Shown: one piece after another, positions 34,569 through 43,079 of the stretch | Layout: every line of letters begins with the position of its first letter | Numbering within the stretch: position 1 is the stretch's first letter | NCBI GenBank assembly: GCA_963732415.1 | Contig: CAVSZK010000016.1 | Span: 1-64,000, forward strand | Direction: 5' to 3' | Length of the DNA stretch: 64,000 bases | DNA from: RPQJ01 sp963732415 | GTDB taxonomy: Bacteria; Pseudomonadota; Gammaproteobacteria; Steroidobacterales; Steroidobacteraceae | Notes under the pieces: model-generated | What the model was told of the DNA's origin: nothing | Database searches by the model: none | Seen by the model: the letters and a program-made list of their open reading frames with translations, nothing else | Made by a program: the position numbers and the translations under genes

Positions 34569-35492
34569 TCAGCGGCGCGGCAGGAACACCTCGGCGATCA
34601 TGCAGCGGACCGAACCCCCGCCAAGCTTCTCGATCGTCGGCACAGGCGCCGCGACCACCGCGTCCACGCAATCGCACAACAACTCACGCTCTGCAGGAGC
34701 GAATGCCAGCCACGCACTCCTGGAAAGAGCCAGCAGTGCCGCACCGCCAGCCGTCTGCAGTTCCAGTGCGTTACCGGCGAAACCCGCCATTTGCGCATGG
34801 TCGATGCCGATGACCCGCCGGCCGCCCGCCTGCAGGCGCTCGAGCAGCAGGCCACGCTGTGGCCCGGCGATCGCCGCACTGCAAACGATGGCCGAGCGGG
34901 TACCGATCGAGAGCAACACGTTCGTGTGATAGACCGGCACGCCGGACTCGTCGGTCGCGTCGAACGCGACCGGCTCGTATCCGACTTCATCGCACAACTC
35001 GGCCAGCACGGATTCGTCGGTGCGGGGCGAGCGGCAGGCGTAGGCTACCCGGGCGGCATGGTCGAAAACCACGCTGCCGGTGCCCTCGAGAAACCTGCCC
35101 ACGAGTTCGTGGTGCGTCAGGTCCACCAGCCGCTTTACCGCGTAGCCGCCCTGCTCCTCGAGCCGGGCGATCAGTTCGACGCGACGCTCCCTCCTGCGGC
35201 TGGGCGCCATCATCGGGTACAGCACTACCGTCCCATCGTGGTGCAGGCTCACCCAGTTGTTCGGAAAAACCGCGTCGGGGCAGGCATCCGGCCCGGGTTC
35301 GTCGAGCGCGAAGACCCTGGCGCCAGCGGAGGCCAGCGCCTCGGCCAGGCCGTCGAACTCGGCCCGGGCACTCTCGCGAGCCCGACCAGCCGCGGAATCC
35401 TGGCGCTGAAAGGCATTGCTTGCGGCCGTCTCGGAATTCCAGCCGAAATCGGCTGGCCGCACCATCAGCACAGCGTCCGTGGTCTGACTCAT
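34569..35492 (-). CDS. CtlX-like arginine deiminase-related hydrolase
   Basis: A 307-residue protein of the amidinotransferase superfamily. Features: VLMVRPADFGWNSETAASN at the start, DAVFPNNWVSLH, the FLEGTGSVVFDH block with an active-site acidic residue, and the C-terminal nucleophile Cys in GGGSVRCMIAEVF. These are the landmarks of the CtlX citrulline-utilisation hydrolase group. The longer upstream open frame is not used. Divergent from feoA with a 123-bp gap. Confidence 0.82.
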   Translation of the reverse strand: MSQTTDAVLMVRPADFGWNSETAASNAFQRQDSAAGRARESARAEFDGLAEALASAGARVFALDEPGPDACPDAVFPNNWVSLHHDGTVVLYPMMAPSRRRERRVELIARLEEQGGYAVKRLVDLTHHELVGRFLEGTGSVVFDHAARVAYACRSPRTDESVLAELCDEVGYEPVAFDATDESGVPVYHTNVLLSIGTRSAIVCSAAIAGPQRGLLLERLQAGGRRVIGIDHAQMAGFAGNALELQTAGGAALLALSRSAWLAFAPAERELLCDCVDAVVAAPVPTIEKLGGGSVRCMIAEVFLPRR

Positions 35493-35551
35493 GGGGGGAT
35501 TGTAGTGGTACCGATCTGCCAACCAGGACGCCATTTCGGTTAATCCTAGTT

Positions 35552-35569
35552 GCGGACGATTCTCATTCA
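35552..35569 (+). promoter_or_regulatory. Possible degenerate Fur box upstream of feoA
   Basis: GCGGACGATTCTCATTCA resembles half of the Fur consensus (GATTCTCATT is a common hit in high-GC genomes), 47 bp before the feoA ATG. The left half is poor. Fur control of feo is established in many Proteobacteria. Confidence 0.3.
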
Positions 35570-35615
35570 GGCCAGACTCGCCCCCGTCCAGAACCATCCA
35601 GGCACCGACCCCAGA

Positions 35616-35885
35616 ATGCTCCCGATCAGCCTTGCAGCCATGAAGAAAGGCGCCCGCGGCACCGTCGCAGAGGTGACCAACGACGCACAGAGCCTTGGCG
35701 ACGAAACCCACTCGACCATCAGCCGCCGACTGCTCGAGCTCGGCTTCGTACCCGGCGAGGCGCTGGAGGTGATCGCTGCGGTCTGGCCCGGTGGCGATCC
35801 GATCGCAGTCCGTCTTGGCAACACGACCTTCGCGCTGCGCCGCCGGGAGGCCCAGTCAGTCCTGGTCGCCGTCGACTGCGCCTGA
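35616..35885 (+). CDS. feoA: Ferrous iron transport accessory protein FeoA
   Basis: An 89-residue SH3-like protein from ATG 35616 (MLPISLAAMKKGARGTVAEV). The start at TTG 35550 is unlikely because the upstream part is not conserved. The body (RRLLELGFVPGEALEVI and AVRLGNTTFALRRREA) is a typical FeoA. It supports FeoB. Seven bases separate it from feoB. Confidence 0.93.
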   Translation: MLPISLAAMKKGARGTVAEVTNDAQSLGDETHSTISRRLLELGFVPGEALEVIAAVWPGGDPIAVRLGNTTFALRRREAQSVLVAVDCA

Positions 35886-35892
35886 GCCCAAC

Positions 35893-37767
35893 ATGAAAGA
35901 CCAGCCCGGGGCGTCGATGCGCGTAGCGCTCGTCGGCGTACCTAACAGCGGCAAGACCGCGCTGTTCAACCGCCTTACGGGCAGCCGCCAGAAAGTCGCC
36001 AACTACGCCGGGGTGACAGTCGAGCGCAAGGAAGGATCGTTCGTCGGCCCGTCACGGCAGCGCCACTACCGTGTGCTCGACCTGCCTGGCTCGTACAGCC
36101 TGACGCCCACGACGCTGGACGAAGCGATCACCCGCGACTTCCTGCTCGGCCGGCTTGCCGGCGAAGCCGCGCCCGAGTTCGTCGTCTGCGTCCTGGACGC
36201 GACGAACCTGCGGCTGAACCTGCGCCTCGCGCTCGAAATGCGCGAGCTTGGCGTGCCGATGATCGTGGCATTGAACATGAGCGACCTGGCGCGTAACCGC
36301 GGCTTCCGGCTCGACCGCGAGCAACTCCAACGCGAACTCGGCGTGCCGGTGGTCGAAACGGTCGCGGTTGCCGCCGGCGGGCATGAGAGCCTGGTCGCGG
36401 CGCTCGACGCCGCAACGCAGCCCGATGCGACCCCCGCGCGCGAGTGGCGTGACCCGAGTTTCGAGCACATCCAGCACACCCAGCGCGAAGTGCGCCGCAT
36501 CCTGGCGGCGGTGGGGTATACGGAGCCAGTGCGGGCACGCGCGCTGCGGCGCCTCGACGCACTGGTCATGCACCCGTTTGCCGGACCCGTGATCCTCGCA
36601 GTGCTGCTTTTCTTCGTGTTCCAGGCAGTGTTCAGCTGGGCCGTTCTACCGATGGAGCTGATCGACTCGGGGGTCTCCTGGCTGGGCGAGCAGCTGCGGA
36701 ACCATCTGCCCGACGGTGCGCTCAGAAGCCTGCTCGTGGACGGCGTCATTGCAGGCGCCGGCAGCGTGCTGGTGTTCCTGCCGCAGATCCTGATCCTGTT
36801 CCTGTTCATCCTGGTGCTCGAGGACACGGGCTACCTGCCGCGCGCCGCCTACCTGCTCGACCGGCTGATGGGCAGCGTCGGTCTCTCGGGTCGCGCCTTC
36901 ATCCCGCTTCTTTCGAGCTTTGCCTGCGCGGTGCCGGGCATCATGGCCACGCGCACCATCCCCAACCTGCGCGATCGCATCGCAACCATCATGGTTGCGC
37001 CGCTGATGACCTGCTCGGCGCGACTGCCCGTGTATGCACTGGTGATCGCAGCGTTCATCCCGAATCAACCGGTCGGACCGTTCAACCTGCAGGGACTGGT
37101 GCTGTTCATCCTGTACGTGGCCGGCATCGTCGCTGCGATGGCCGTCGCCTGGGGACTGAAGCGCACCGCACTGCGATCCTCGTACCACCCGCTGCTGCTC
37201 GAGCTGCCCGAATACCACTGGCCGAACCTGCGGAGCGTCTCGCTCGGCCTGTGGGAGCGCGCGAAGGTGTTCGTGGGCCGCGTCGGCACGATCATCCTCG
37301 CACTGATGATCGTGCTGTGGTTCCTGAGCAGCTACCCGGCTCCTCCAGTCGATGCGACTGGTCCAGCAATACAGTACAGCTTCGCCGGTTCGATCGGTCG
37401 CGCGCTGCAGCACGTGTTTGCGCCGATCGGCTTCAACTGGCAGATCTCGCTCGCGCTGGTGCCGGGGCTCGCCGCGCGCGAGGTTGCGGTGGGGGCGCTG
37501 GGCACGGTGTATTCGCTCTCGGCCACGGGCGACGACGTCTCGGCCACGCTGGCGCCGATGCTCGCAGGCACCTGGAGCCTGGCGACCGCGCTCTCGCTGC
37601 TGGCCTGGTTCGTGTTCGCGCCGCAGTGCCTGTCTACGATCGTGGTCGTACGGCGCGAGACCAACTCCTGGCGCTATCCGCTGATCATGACCGGGTACCT
37701 GTTCGCGATGGCTTACGCGGCGGCATTCATTACCTATCACGCAGCGCTTGCGCTGGGCGCGGGCTGA
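35893..37767 (+). CDS. feoB: Ferrous iron transporter FeoB
   Basis: A 624-residue protein. The cytoplasmic GTPase domain has G1 GVPNSGKT (15-22), G3 DLPGSYSL (63-70) and the G4 NMSD motif, followed by a GDI-like helical region and about ten membrane helices with the Gate motifs (AFIPLLSSFACAVPGIMATR, and the second at MAGTWSLATALS). It is shorter than E. coli FeoB (773) but typical of compact forms. It imports Fe(II), the expected product of extracellular metal reduction. Confidence 0.95.
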   Translation: MKDQPGASMRVALVGVPNSGKTALFNRLTGSRQKVANYAGVTVERKEGSFVGPSRQRHYRVLDLPGSYSLTPTTLDEAITRDFLLGRLAGEAAPEFVVCVLDATNLRLNLRLALEMRELGVPMIVALNMSDLARNRGFRLDREQLQRELGVPVVETVAVAAGGHESLVAALDAATQPDATPAREWRDPSFEHIQHTQREVRRILAAVGYTEPVRARALRRLDALVMHPFAGPVILAVLLFFVFQAVFSWAVLPMELIDSGVSWLGEQLRNHLPDGALRSLLVDGVIAGAGSVLVFLPQILILFLFILVLEDTGYLPRAAYLLDRLMGSVGLSGRAFIPLLSSFACAVPGIMATRTIPNLRDRIATIMVAPLMTCSARLPVYALVIAAFIPNQPVGPFNLQGLVLFILYVAGIVAAMAVAWGLKRTALRSSYHPLLLELPEYHWPNLRSVSLGLWERAKVFVGRVGTIILALMIVLWFLSSYPAPPVDATGPAIQYSFAGSIGRALQHVFAPIGFNWQISLALVPGLAAREVAVGALGTVYSLSATGDDVSATLAPMLAGTWSLATALSLLAWFVFAPQCLSTIVVVRRETNSWRYPLIMTGYLFAMAYAAAFITYHAALALGAG

Positions 37768-37777
37768 GGACGGCACG

Positions 37778-37942
37778 ATGCTCGAGCAGGTGCTGGTGTG
37801 GATCATCGTGGCCGCGGCGGCGGTCTACGCGGCAGTGCAGATTTCGCGCAGTTTCCGCAAGGGCGGCGATCACTGCGGCGACTGCGGAATCAACGAGCAC
37901 GGCAAGGGCGCCCGCAACAAGGACGCAGTCGACGGCGACTGA
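37778..37942 (+). CDS. Small FeoB-associated Cys-rich membrane protein
   Basis: A 54-residue protein with one membrane helix (about 5-24, VLVWIIVAAAAVYAAVQI) and a short Cys tail, DHCGDCGINEHGKG. This matches the small FeoB-associated Cys-rich family that sits in place of FeoC in many feo operons. ATG 37778 is 10 bp after feoB. Confidence 0.75.
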   Translation: MLEQVLVWIIVAAAAVYAAVQISRSFRKGGDHCGDCGINEHGKGARNKDAVDGD

Positions 37943-37955
37943 ACCCGCCGCGTCC

Positions 37956-37982
37956 GCGACACTAGCGACACTAGCGACACTC
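37956..37982 (+). repeat. Three tandem 9-bp repeats
   Basis: GCGACACTA is repeated at 37956-37964 and 37965-37973, with GCGACACTC at 37974-37982, in the short gap after the feo operon. Non-coding by the reading used here. Confidence 0.8.
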
Positions 37983-38030
37983 TCGGCGACCGGGCGATTC
38001 CCGGGATACGACGCCCGGGGTACTACTCGC

Positions 38031-38069
38031 AAAAAACAGGGGCGCGCGGGGCTCTGCCCCGCGCGCCCC
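38031..38069 (-). terminator. Strong intrinsic terminator
   Basis: A 13-bp stem GGGGCGCGCGGGG/CCCCGCGCGCCCC (38039-38051 and 38057-38069, loop ctctg) is preceded by A6 at 38031-38036, the T tract of the minus strand. It ends transcription of the ImcH-like gene. Confidence 0.88.
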
Positions 38070-38094
38070 GTTCATCCGTGCTGCCTTAGGTGGC

Positions 38095-39555
38095 TCAGGT
38101 GCCGGTCTCGCCCGACGGCGGCGTCTCGACCACGCCCGGCGCCGGTGGCTCTTCGCCCGCCATCTGGTAGAGGATCGCGGGATCCGGCTCTTCTTCCGCC
38201 AGCAACGAGTGGCAGGTGTCGCACTTCTTGCTGATCTTCTCGCCGTCCTCAGTCGCATGCTTCTTGTCGTGGCAACGGAAGCAACCAGGTGACTGCTTGT
38301 GCCCGATGTGGTTCGGGTAGGTGTCCCAGGTGACCTTCATGGCCGGGAAAACGTTCCAGCTGTAGACGTCGCCGAGCGCCTTGCCGGCCTGCGCGATCGC
38401 GTCGGCCTTCGATTTGGTGAGGTCGGGATAGTTCTGTGCGTAAAACGCCGCAATGTCGGCCGCAATGCCCGCGCGCGCCGCCTCGTGCGAGGGGTACTCG
38501 ACCTGCACCGCCCGCAGGCCCTCGCGCTTGATGAACGGCAGTGTCTTGTCGATCAGGCCCTGGTCCATCGAGTTGTCGATCTCGTTGGCGGGCTGCCGGT
38601 ATACATGCGTCGGCCGGTTGTGGCAGTCGACGCAGTCCATCTCACGCCACTCCGCGTCCTTGGGCGCCTCTTCGTTCTTGAAGAGCTTGACCTTGCCATC
38701 CACCCCGGTCATCTCGATATCATAGATCTTCTCGCGGGACTGGTCCGACAGGTAGCGGAGCTTGACGCCCGGGGCCACGTGCCAGTGTATGCCAGACGCG
38801 CCACGGCCATGCTGGCCGCCGACCTTCAACATCAGTACCGTGTGAAGTTCGGTGTTCTGCTCGTCCTCTGCATAGTGAACGCGCTCCTTGAGCTTGTCGC
38901 CGGTGAATTTCGTCGGCAGGTGGCACTGCTCGCAGGTCTCACGTGCCGGGCGCAGGTTGTGCACCGGCGTACCGATCGGCGTCGGATACAGGTTGAACGC
39001 CACCGCGATCAGCTGCCAGCTGCCGGAAATCTTGGACTTCACGAACCAGTCGGCCCCGGCGCCGATATGGCATTCGGCGCAGGCGACGCGCGAGTGCGGC
39101 GATCGCTGATGGGCCGTGTATTCCGGCTGCATCACGGTGTGGCAGACCGTCCCGCAGAACTCCACCGATTCCATGTACTCGACGCCCTTGTAGGTGCCGA
39201 CCGCGAGTACCACCAGCCCTAACAGCGACATCACGCCGAAGGCCGCCAGCGCCTTGCGAGTCCGCGGCTTGTTGAGGTCGATTACCGGCAGGTTCGGCAC
39301 GGGCTCGCCATGCTCCACCGCCACGCGTTCTCTCTTCGTCTGCCGCCAGATGCCGATGGGAACCAGCGTGAGTCCGGCCACGACCACGGCGGGCAGCAGC
39401 AGGTAGGTGATGATGCCCAGGTAGGGACCACCCCTGAATCCCGTGTTCTGGATCAGGAACAGCGTGATGAAGAGCAGGAAGCCGACGAGCGCAATCGTGG
39501 TGCCGATCATGCTGAGCGCACTGCGGGTGATTACGGAGAAATAGTTCCTGATCAT
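38095..39555 (-). CDS. NapC/NirT-family multihaem cytochrome, ImcH-like
   Basis: A 486-residue protein with ATG 39555; the longer frame upstream adds no membrane segment. Three membrane helices (about 15-35, 47-68 and 105-123) anchor it to the inner membrane. The haem motifs are CGTVCH (134-139, CX3CH, unusual), CAECH, CEQCH, CVDCH, CFRCH and CDTCH. The CGTVCHTVMQPEYTAHQRSP block and the HIGAGADWFVKSKISG block are those of the NapC/NirT family, of which Geobacter ImcH is a member. It is predicted to oxidise menaquinol and pass electrons to periplasmic cytochromes. Confidence 0.88.
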   Translation of the reverse strand: MIRNYFSVITRSALSMIGTTIALVGFLLFITLFLIQNTGFRGGPYLGIITYLLLPAVVVAGLTLVPIGIWRQTKRERVAVEHGEPVPNLPVIDLNKPRTRKALAAFGVMSLLGLVVLAVGTYKGVEYMESVEFCGTVCHTVMQPEYTAHQRSPHSRVACAECHIGAGADWFVKSKISGSWQLIAVAFNLYPTPIGTPVHNLRPARETCEQCHLPTKFTGDKLKERVHYAEDEQNTELHTVLMLKVGGQHGRGASGIHWHVAPGVKLRYLSDQSREKIYDIEMTGVDGKVKLFKNEEAPKDAEWREMDCVDCHNRPTHVYRQPANEIDNSMDQGLIDKTLPFIKREGLRAVQVEYPSHEAARAGIAADIAAFYAQNYPDLTKSKADAIAQAGKALGDVYSWNVFPAMKVTWDTYPNHIGHKQSPGCFRCHDKKHATEDGEKISKKCDTCHSLLAEEEPDPAILYQMAGEEPPAPGVVETPPSGETGT

Positions 39556-39602
39556 GCGTGGCCCCCAGGCCGTGTTTTGCGAGTCATGCTTGTCGCGGGC
39601 GA

Positions 39603-39631
39603 AGCATAACGCTTTGCCCTGTCGTAACCAA
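39603..39631 (-). promoter_or_regulatory. Sigma70-type promoter of the ImcH-like gene
   Basis: On the minus strand TTGGTT (39631-39626) and TATGCT (39608-39603) are separated by 17 nt, close to the sigma70 consensus, about 48 bp before the start at 39555. Confidence 0.55.
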
Positions 39632-39693
39632 CGACGCGGCCGCTCCACCGCGGCGAGCACCTATGCTGGTGTATTCTCCTGCGGAGCCAGGCT

Positions 39694-40002
39694 CTACTTG
39701 AGCGTCGAGTAATACGCTGCAAGGTTGGCGATGTCGGCGGCGGAGAGTTTCTTCGCCTCTTTCGTCATCTTCGGGCTCTTGGTGCGCGTGCCGTCCTGGT
39801 ATTCCTGGATCGCCTTGGTGAACTTGTCCACCGACATGCCGGCGATGCCCGGGAATTCGTCGTCGCCCTTGCCATCATCGCCGTGACAGTCCACGCAGGA
39901 ATCCCCCGCCAGCGTCTTGCCGGCAGCGGCGTCGGCCGCGTATGTCGGTGCCGCGAACATCGCGCAGGCGCACAAAATCAGGGACAGGGATAGTCTGTTC
40001 AT
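39694..40002 (-). CDS. Small monohaem class I cytochrome c (paralogue of 9305-9616)
   Basis: A 102-residue precursor. The signal peptide ends PTYAAD. The mature sequence shares about two thirds of its residues with the 9305 cytochrome, including DCHGDDGKGDDE and the VDKFTKA block. It is the distal gene of the octahaem-FeS-NrfD unit, so it is the likely soluble electron acceptor for that complex. Confidence 0.92.
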   Translation of the reverse strand: MNRLSLSLILCACAMFAAPTYAADAAAGKTLAGDSCVDCHGDDGKGDDEFPGIAGMSVDKFTKAIQEYQDGTRTKSPKMTKEAKKLSAADIANLAAYYSTLK

Positions 40003-40030
40003 CGCTACTCTCCAGGGATTTGGTGCCAGC

Positions 40031-40057
40031 CGGTCGACCTGCTGCGCAGGTCGACCG
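40031..40057 (-). repeat. 12-bp perfect inverted repeat between nrfD-like and cytochrome genes
   Basis: CGGTCGACCTGC (40031-40042) pairs with GCAGGTCGACCG (40046-40057) across a 3-nt loop. It lies in the 94-bp gap upstream of the cytochrome start and could be an RNA processing or attenuation hairpin, or a protein-binding palindrome. Confidence 0.6.
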
Positions 40058-40096
40058 CATTCTCGTCGAACCAGCCCGTCACCGCCAGCGCGTTCG

Positions 40097-41317
40097 CTAA
40101 TGGGCGGCGAGGCCGCGCTCCTCCATCCATCGCGGGGGCAGCAGGTAATGGAGCCCGACCAGGATGATGAACGGCAGCGCCAGCAGCACGATCGCCGTCG
40201 TGAGGCTCTCTATGCCCGTCAACTCCATGCTGTAGGCCATCAGCCCACGCAGGCTCTTCGAGAATTCCTGGCCGCCGATCACCACGTTCCAGCGCATGGC
40301 GAAGATTCCCACCTGCAACAAGAGCGCGGACGTGAAGTACATCAGCGTGCGCACGCCCGCGCTGATGCGCTTGCTGCGGACCATCGAGAGGATCAGCAGC
40401 GGCAGCAACATACCCAGCGCCACCTGCACGACCACGAGGCTGTTGAACAGCCTTACTGTCACGAGCTCGCTCAGGATCCTGATCGACTCCTCGCTCTGGT
40501 ACACGCGATGGATGTATTCCAGGCCCTCGAACGCGAAGTCGACGATCACCGCCACCAGCAGGAACAGCCCGACCGTGTCCAGGCAGCGCATGTTCATCTT
40601 TTCCCTGCGCAGCAGGTTCAGCACGATGTAGACCAGCATCACCATGGCGATGCCAGAGACGATCGCAGAGAGAAGGAACACGATGGGCATCAGTACGCTG
40701 CCCCACCAGGGGTTCGCCTTGACCGAGCCGAAAATGAAACCGACGTACCCGTGCAGCAGGAACGCCGAGGGGATGCCGATGACCGTCACGATCTTGCTCG
40801 TCTTGTGATCCCAGGCCACGGCCTCCGGGCTGATGTCGTTCGAAAAGAGCGAGAGCGCCCGGTACAGGGCCTTCTTTACGCCAGTCGCCTCCCGCGCCAT
40901 CAGTACCAGCTGCTGGCGGTATTCCAGCCAGACCTCGATCAGCAGGATACCCATCAGGTACCACAGGTAGACGAAACCGAACATCGCCATCGCGGAGGTC
41001 GGCTGCGGCGTCATGAAGATCTCGTAGGCACGTTCCGGGTGCCCGAGGTGCAACTGCAGCGGCATGCCCGCGATCAGCATGAAGGCCAGCGCCGTGAGCA
41101 GCGCCAACCGGTAGACCGGCTGCACCTCGACGACATTGAAAACTTTCACGAGCGAGGCGAGGATGAATGCGCCGGCTACGATTCCGGTGATGTACGGATA
41201 AACGACGATCAGGATCGCCCACTGGGTCTCGACCTCGTTCGGGTAGATGAAGCCGATCACCTGGCTCAACTGGTGGGCAAGCTGTTCCAGGAGCGCCTGG
41301 GGCACCGTGCCGCTCAT
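40097..41317 (-). CDS. NrfD/PsrC-family membrane quinol oxidoreductase subunit
   Basis: A 406-residue polytopic protein with about nine or ten membrane helices. The N-terminal YPYITGIVAGAFILASL and LGHPERAYEIFMTPQPTSAM segments are the NrfD/PsrC/HmcC landmarks around the quinone pocket. Start ATG 41317 after GGAGAAG, overlapping the FeS gene by 4 nt. It lacks a molybdopterin partner in the window. Predicted to exchange electrons between menaquinol and the FeS and haem subunits. Confidence 0.9.
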   Translation of the reverse strand: MSGTVPQALLEQLAHQLSQVIGFIYPNEVETQWAILIVVYPYITGIVAGAFILASLVKVFNVVEVQPVYRLALLTALAFMLIAGMPLQLHLGHPERAYEIFMTPQPTSAMAMFGFVYLWYLMGILLIEVWLEYRQQLVLMAREATGVKKALYRALSLFSNDISPEAVAWDHKTSKIVTVIGIPSAFLLHGYVGFIFGSVKANPWWGSVLMPIVFLLSAIVSGIAMVMLVYIVLNLLRREKMNMRCLDTVGLFLLVAVIVDFAFEGLEYIHRVYQSEESIRILSELVTVRLFNSLVVVQVALGMLLPLLILSMVRSKRISAGVRTLMYFTSALLLQVGIFAMRWNVVIGGQEFSKSLRGLMAYSMELTGIESLTTAIVLLALPFIILVGLHYLLPPRWMEERGLAAH

Positions 41318-42093
41318 CGAACTTCTCCGTCAAGGTTGGCGTAGAGCGCCTTGGGTTCGGTATTCAGGTCGGGTTTCAACACGCTGATGACGTTTCGCCG
41401 CTGGAAGCTCACCAGCCGGTCTGCCCTGCCCTTCAAGTCGCCGAAGATCCGCGCTTCCGTCGGGCAGACCTCGACGCACGCCGGCACAAGGCCCTTGGTG
41501 ATGCGGTGGTAGCAGAACGTGCACTTGTCCGCCGTCTTGGTGACCGGGTTCAGGTAGCGCGCGCCGTACGGGCAGGCCTGGATGCAGTATCGGCAACCGA
41601 TGCAGCGCTTTTCATCGACCAGCACCACGCCGTCCTTGGTCTGGAACGTCGCGCCGACCGGGCAGACCTGCACGCACGGCGGATGCGCGCACTGGTTGCA
41701 GAGCTTGGGCACGAAGAAGGTACGCACGACCTCCGGGTCCACCGGCTGGTCCTGCTCGGCGAGGCGCTCCTCCGGCGTCTTGATGCTGATGGATTCCACG
41801 CGCACCTCGCCATCGGCATGGATCGAATAGCGCTCGATCCAGGTGCGGAAGAAGAACGGCTCCTCGGGGACTCCGTTTTCAGTCTTGCAAGCCTCTACAC
41901 AGCGATTGCAGCCGATGCACTTGTCGACGTCGATCCCCATGCCGTACCAGTGGTCCGTCGGGTCGTAGCCCGGCGAGGTCGTCGCCGCTGCCGTTGCAGG
42001 ATCCTCGCCTGCCGCCTGCGCCGCGAGCGCGCCGCACACCCCGGCGGCCGGGAAGAATACGATCGCACCCTTGAGGAACTCGCGCTTGTTCAC
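41314..42093 (-). CDS. Periplasmic ferredoxin-like 4x[4Fe-4S] subunit
   Basis: A 259-residue protein from GTG 42093, in a GTGA overlap with the octahaem gene. A Tat-like or Sec signal leads (MNKREFLKGAIVFFPAAG). Four ferredoxin-type clusters: CIGCNRCVEAC, CNQCAHPPCVQVCP, CIGCRYCIQACP, and CTFCYHRI...CVEVCP. This matches the HmcB/NrfC/DsrO/CbcT family of NrfD partners. Confidence 0.92.
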   Translation of the reverse strand: MNKREFLKGAIVFFPAAGVCGALAAQAAGEDPATAAATTSPGYDPTDHWYGMGIDVDKCIGCNRCVEACKTENGVPEEPFFFRTWIERYSIHADGEVRVESISIKTPEERLAEQDQPVDPEVVRTFFVPKLCNQCAHPPCVQVCPVGATFQTKDGVVLVDEKRCIGCRYCIQACPYGARYLNPVTKTADKCTFCYHRITKGLVPACVEVCPTEARIFGDLKGRADRLVSFQRRNVISVLKPDLNTEPKALYANLDGEVR

Positions 42094-42833
42094 TTCGTTC
42101 CCTCCGGCAGGTGAGCGTAATGACACTGCCAGCACACGAAGGTGCGGCCGTGCGAACTGAAGTCGACTCGCGAGCTGGCCGCAGCCGGATCGGTCGATGC
42201 GGTGTCGTGGCAACGCGCGCAGGCGTCGCGCCGCTGCGGCACGGTCGGAAATGCCGTCCGCGGATCCTCGAGGTGCTGCTCGGGAACCTGGTGGCACTCA
42301 GTGCAGGCGAGCTCCGCGTGTGTCGATGTCGCCTTGATCCTGGCGATGCGGCCGTGGCAGCCGCCGCAGTCCTGCGGAGTCGTGTCCGGCTTCGGATCGT
42401 GCGGGTCGTGGCAGCTGACGCAACGCTTGCCTGGCTTGTGCTTTTGCCCGTCGACCTGAGGGAACCCGTTGGGTCGCGACGCGACGAACCCGTGGCACCC
42501 CAGGCAGAACTCCCTGTCGCGGTGCTTCGGAGGGATGACCGCCTCGTCGTCCTTGTTCGCGACGTGGGCGGCCGCCGGCCCGTGGCAGTTCTCGCAGCCT
42601 ATCGTGCGGTGAAATCCGCCGAGCTTGGTGTCCCACTCATCCCGGTGGCAGTCGCGGCAGCTCATCATGCCCGCGTAGTGCATCGGCTTGTCCATCTCGC
42701 GGACCACCTTGGCCGCCTGGTGCGGCCTGGCCGAAATCCAGCTCTCAGGCAGCAGGAAGAACCGCGTGACGACGACCACCAGGAACAGTATGACGATGAC
42801 GCCGAGCCGCTTGACCTGCTCCGGGAGCTTCAT
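42090..42833 (-). CDS. Membrane-anchored octahaem cytochrome c
   Basis: A 247-residue protein with one N-terminal membrane helix (about 10-26, GVIVILFLVVVVTRFFLL) and eight CXXCH motifs (CRDCH, CENCH, CLGCH, CVSCH, CGGCH, CTECH, CARCH, CWQCH). It is the first gene of the octahaem-FeS-NrfD-monohaem unit, resembling the Geobacter Cbc4 type (CbcS-CbcT-CbcU), a menaquinol:cytochrome c oxidoreductase. The haem count of the anchor subunit varies in the family. Confidence 0.88.
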   Translation of the reverse strand: MKLPEQVKRLGVIVILFLVVVVTRFFLLPESWISARPHQAAKVVREMDKPMHYAGMMSCRDCHRDEWDTKLGGFHRTIGCENCHGPAAAHVANKDDEAVIPPKHRDREFCLGCHGFVASRPNGFPQVDGQKHKPGKRCVSCHDPHDPKPDTTPQDCGGCHGRIARIKATSTHAELACTECHQVPEQHLEDPRTAFPTVPQRRDACARCHDTASTDPAAASSRVDFSSHGRTFVCWQCHYAHLPEGTK

Positions 42834-43028
42834 TTCCGGCTCCAGCAGACTCGAAAGCGTTCAGACGAACCGGGAATGCCCGGAATACTCGAGTCGGCAG
42901 CCATGATTCCCCCTGTGCCGTCCCGCCCACACGGTGCGCGGGTCGGGCCGATGTTAGGTCGCAGGGGGATCGAATCATCTAGGTAATTTCAACCAGGGCG
43001 CCGCGGTTGACCGCCTCCGTAAAGCAAC

Positions 43029-43052
43029 GGGCCGGTCCCCGTGGACCGGCCC
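43029..43052 (-). terminator. Intrinsic terminator-like hairpin
   Basis: A 10-bp stem GGGCCGGTCC/GGACCGGCCC (43029-43038 and 43043-43052, loop ccgt), followed on the minus strand by GTTGCTTT. It lies 28 bp after the stop of the CbcL-like gene. Confidence 0.6.
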
Positions 43053-43079
43053 GCCGCCTCACCCCAACTACCCGGCAGT

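Noticed and set aside
37956..37982. Start of a CRISPR array
   Set aside because: The 9-bp units are directly adjacent without spacers, and only three exist. No other regularly spaced repeats were seen in the window.
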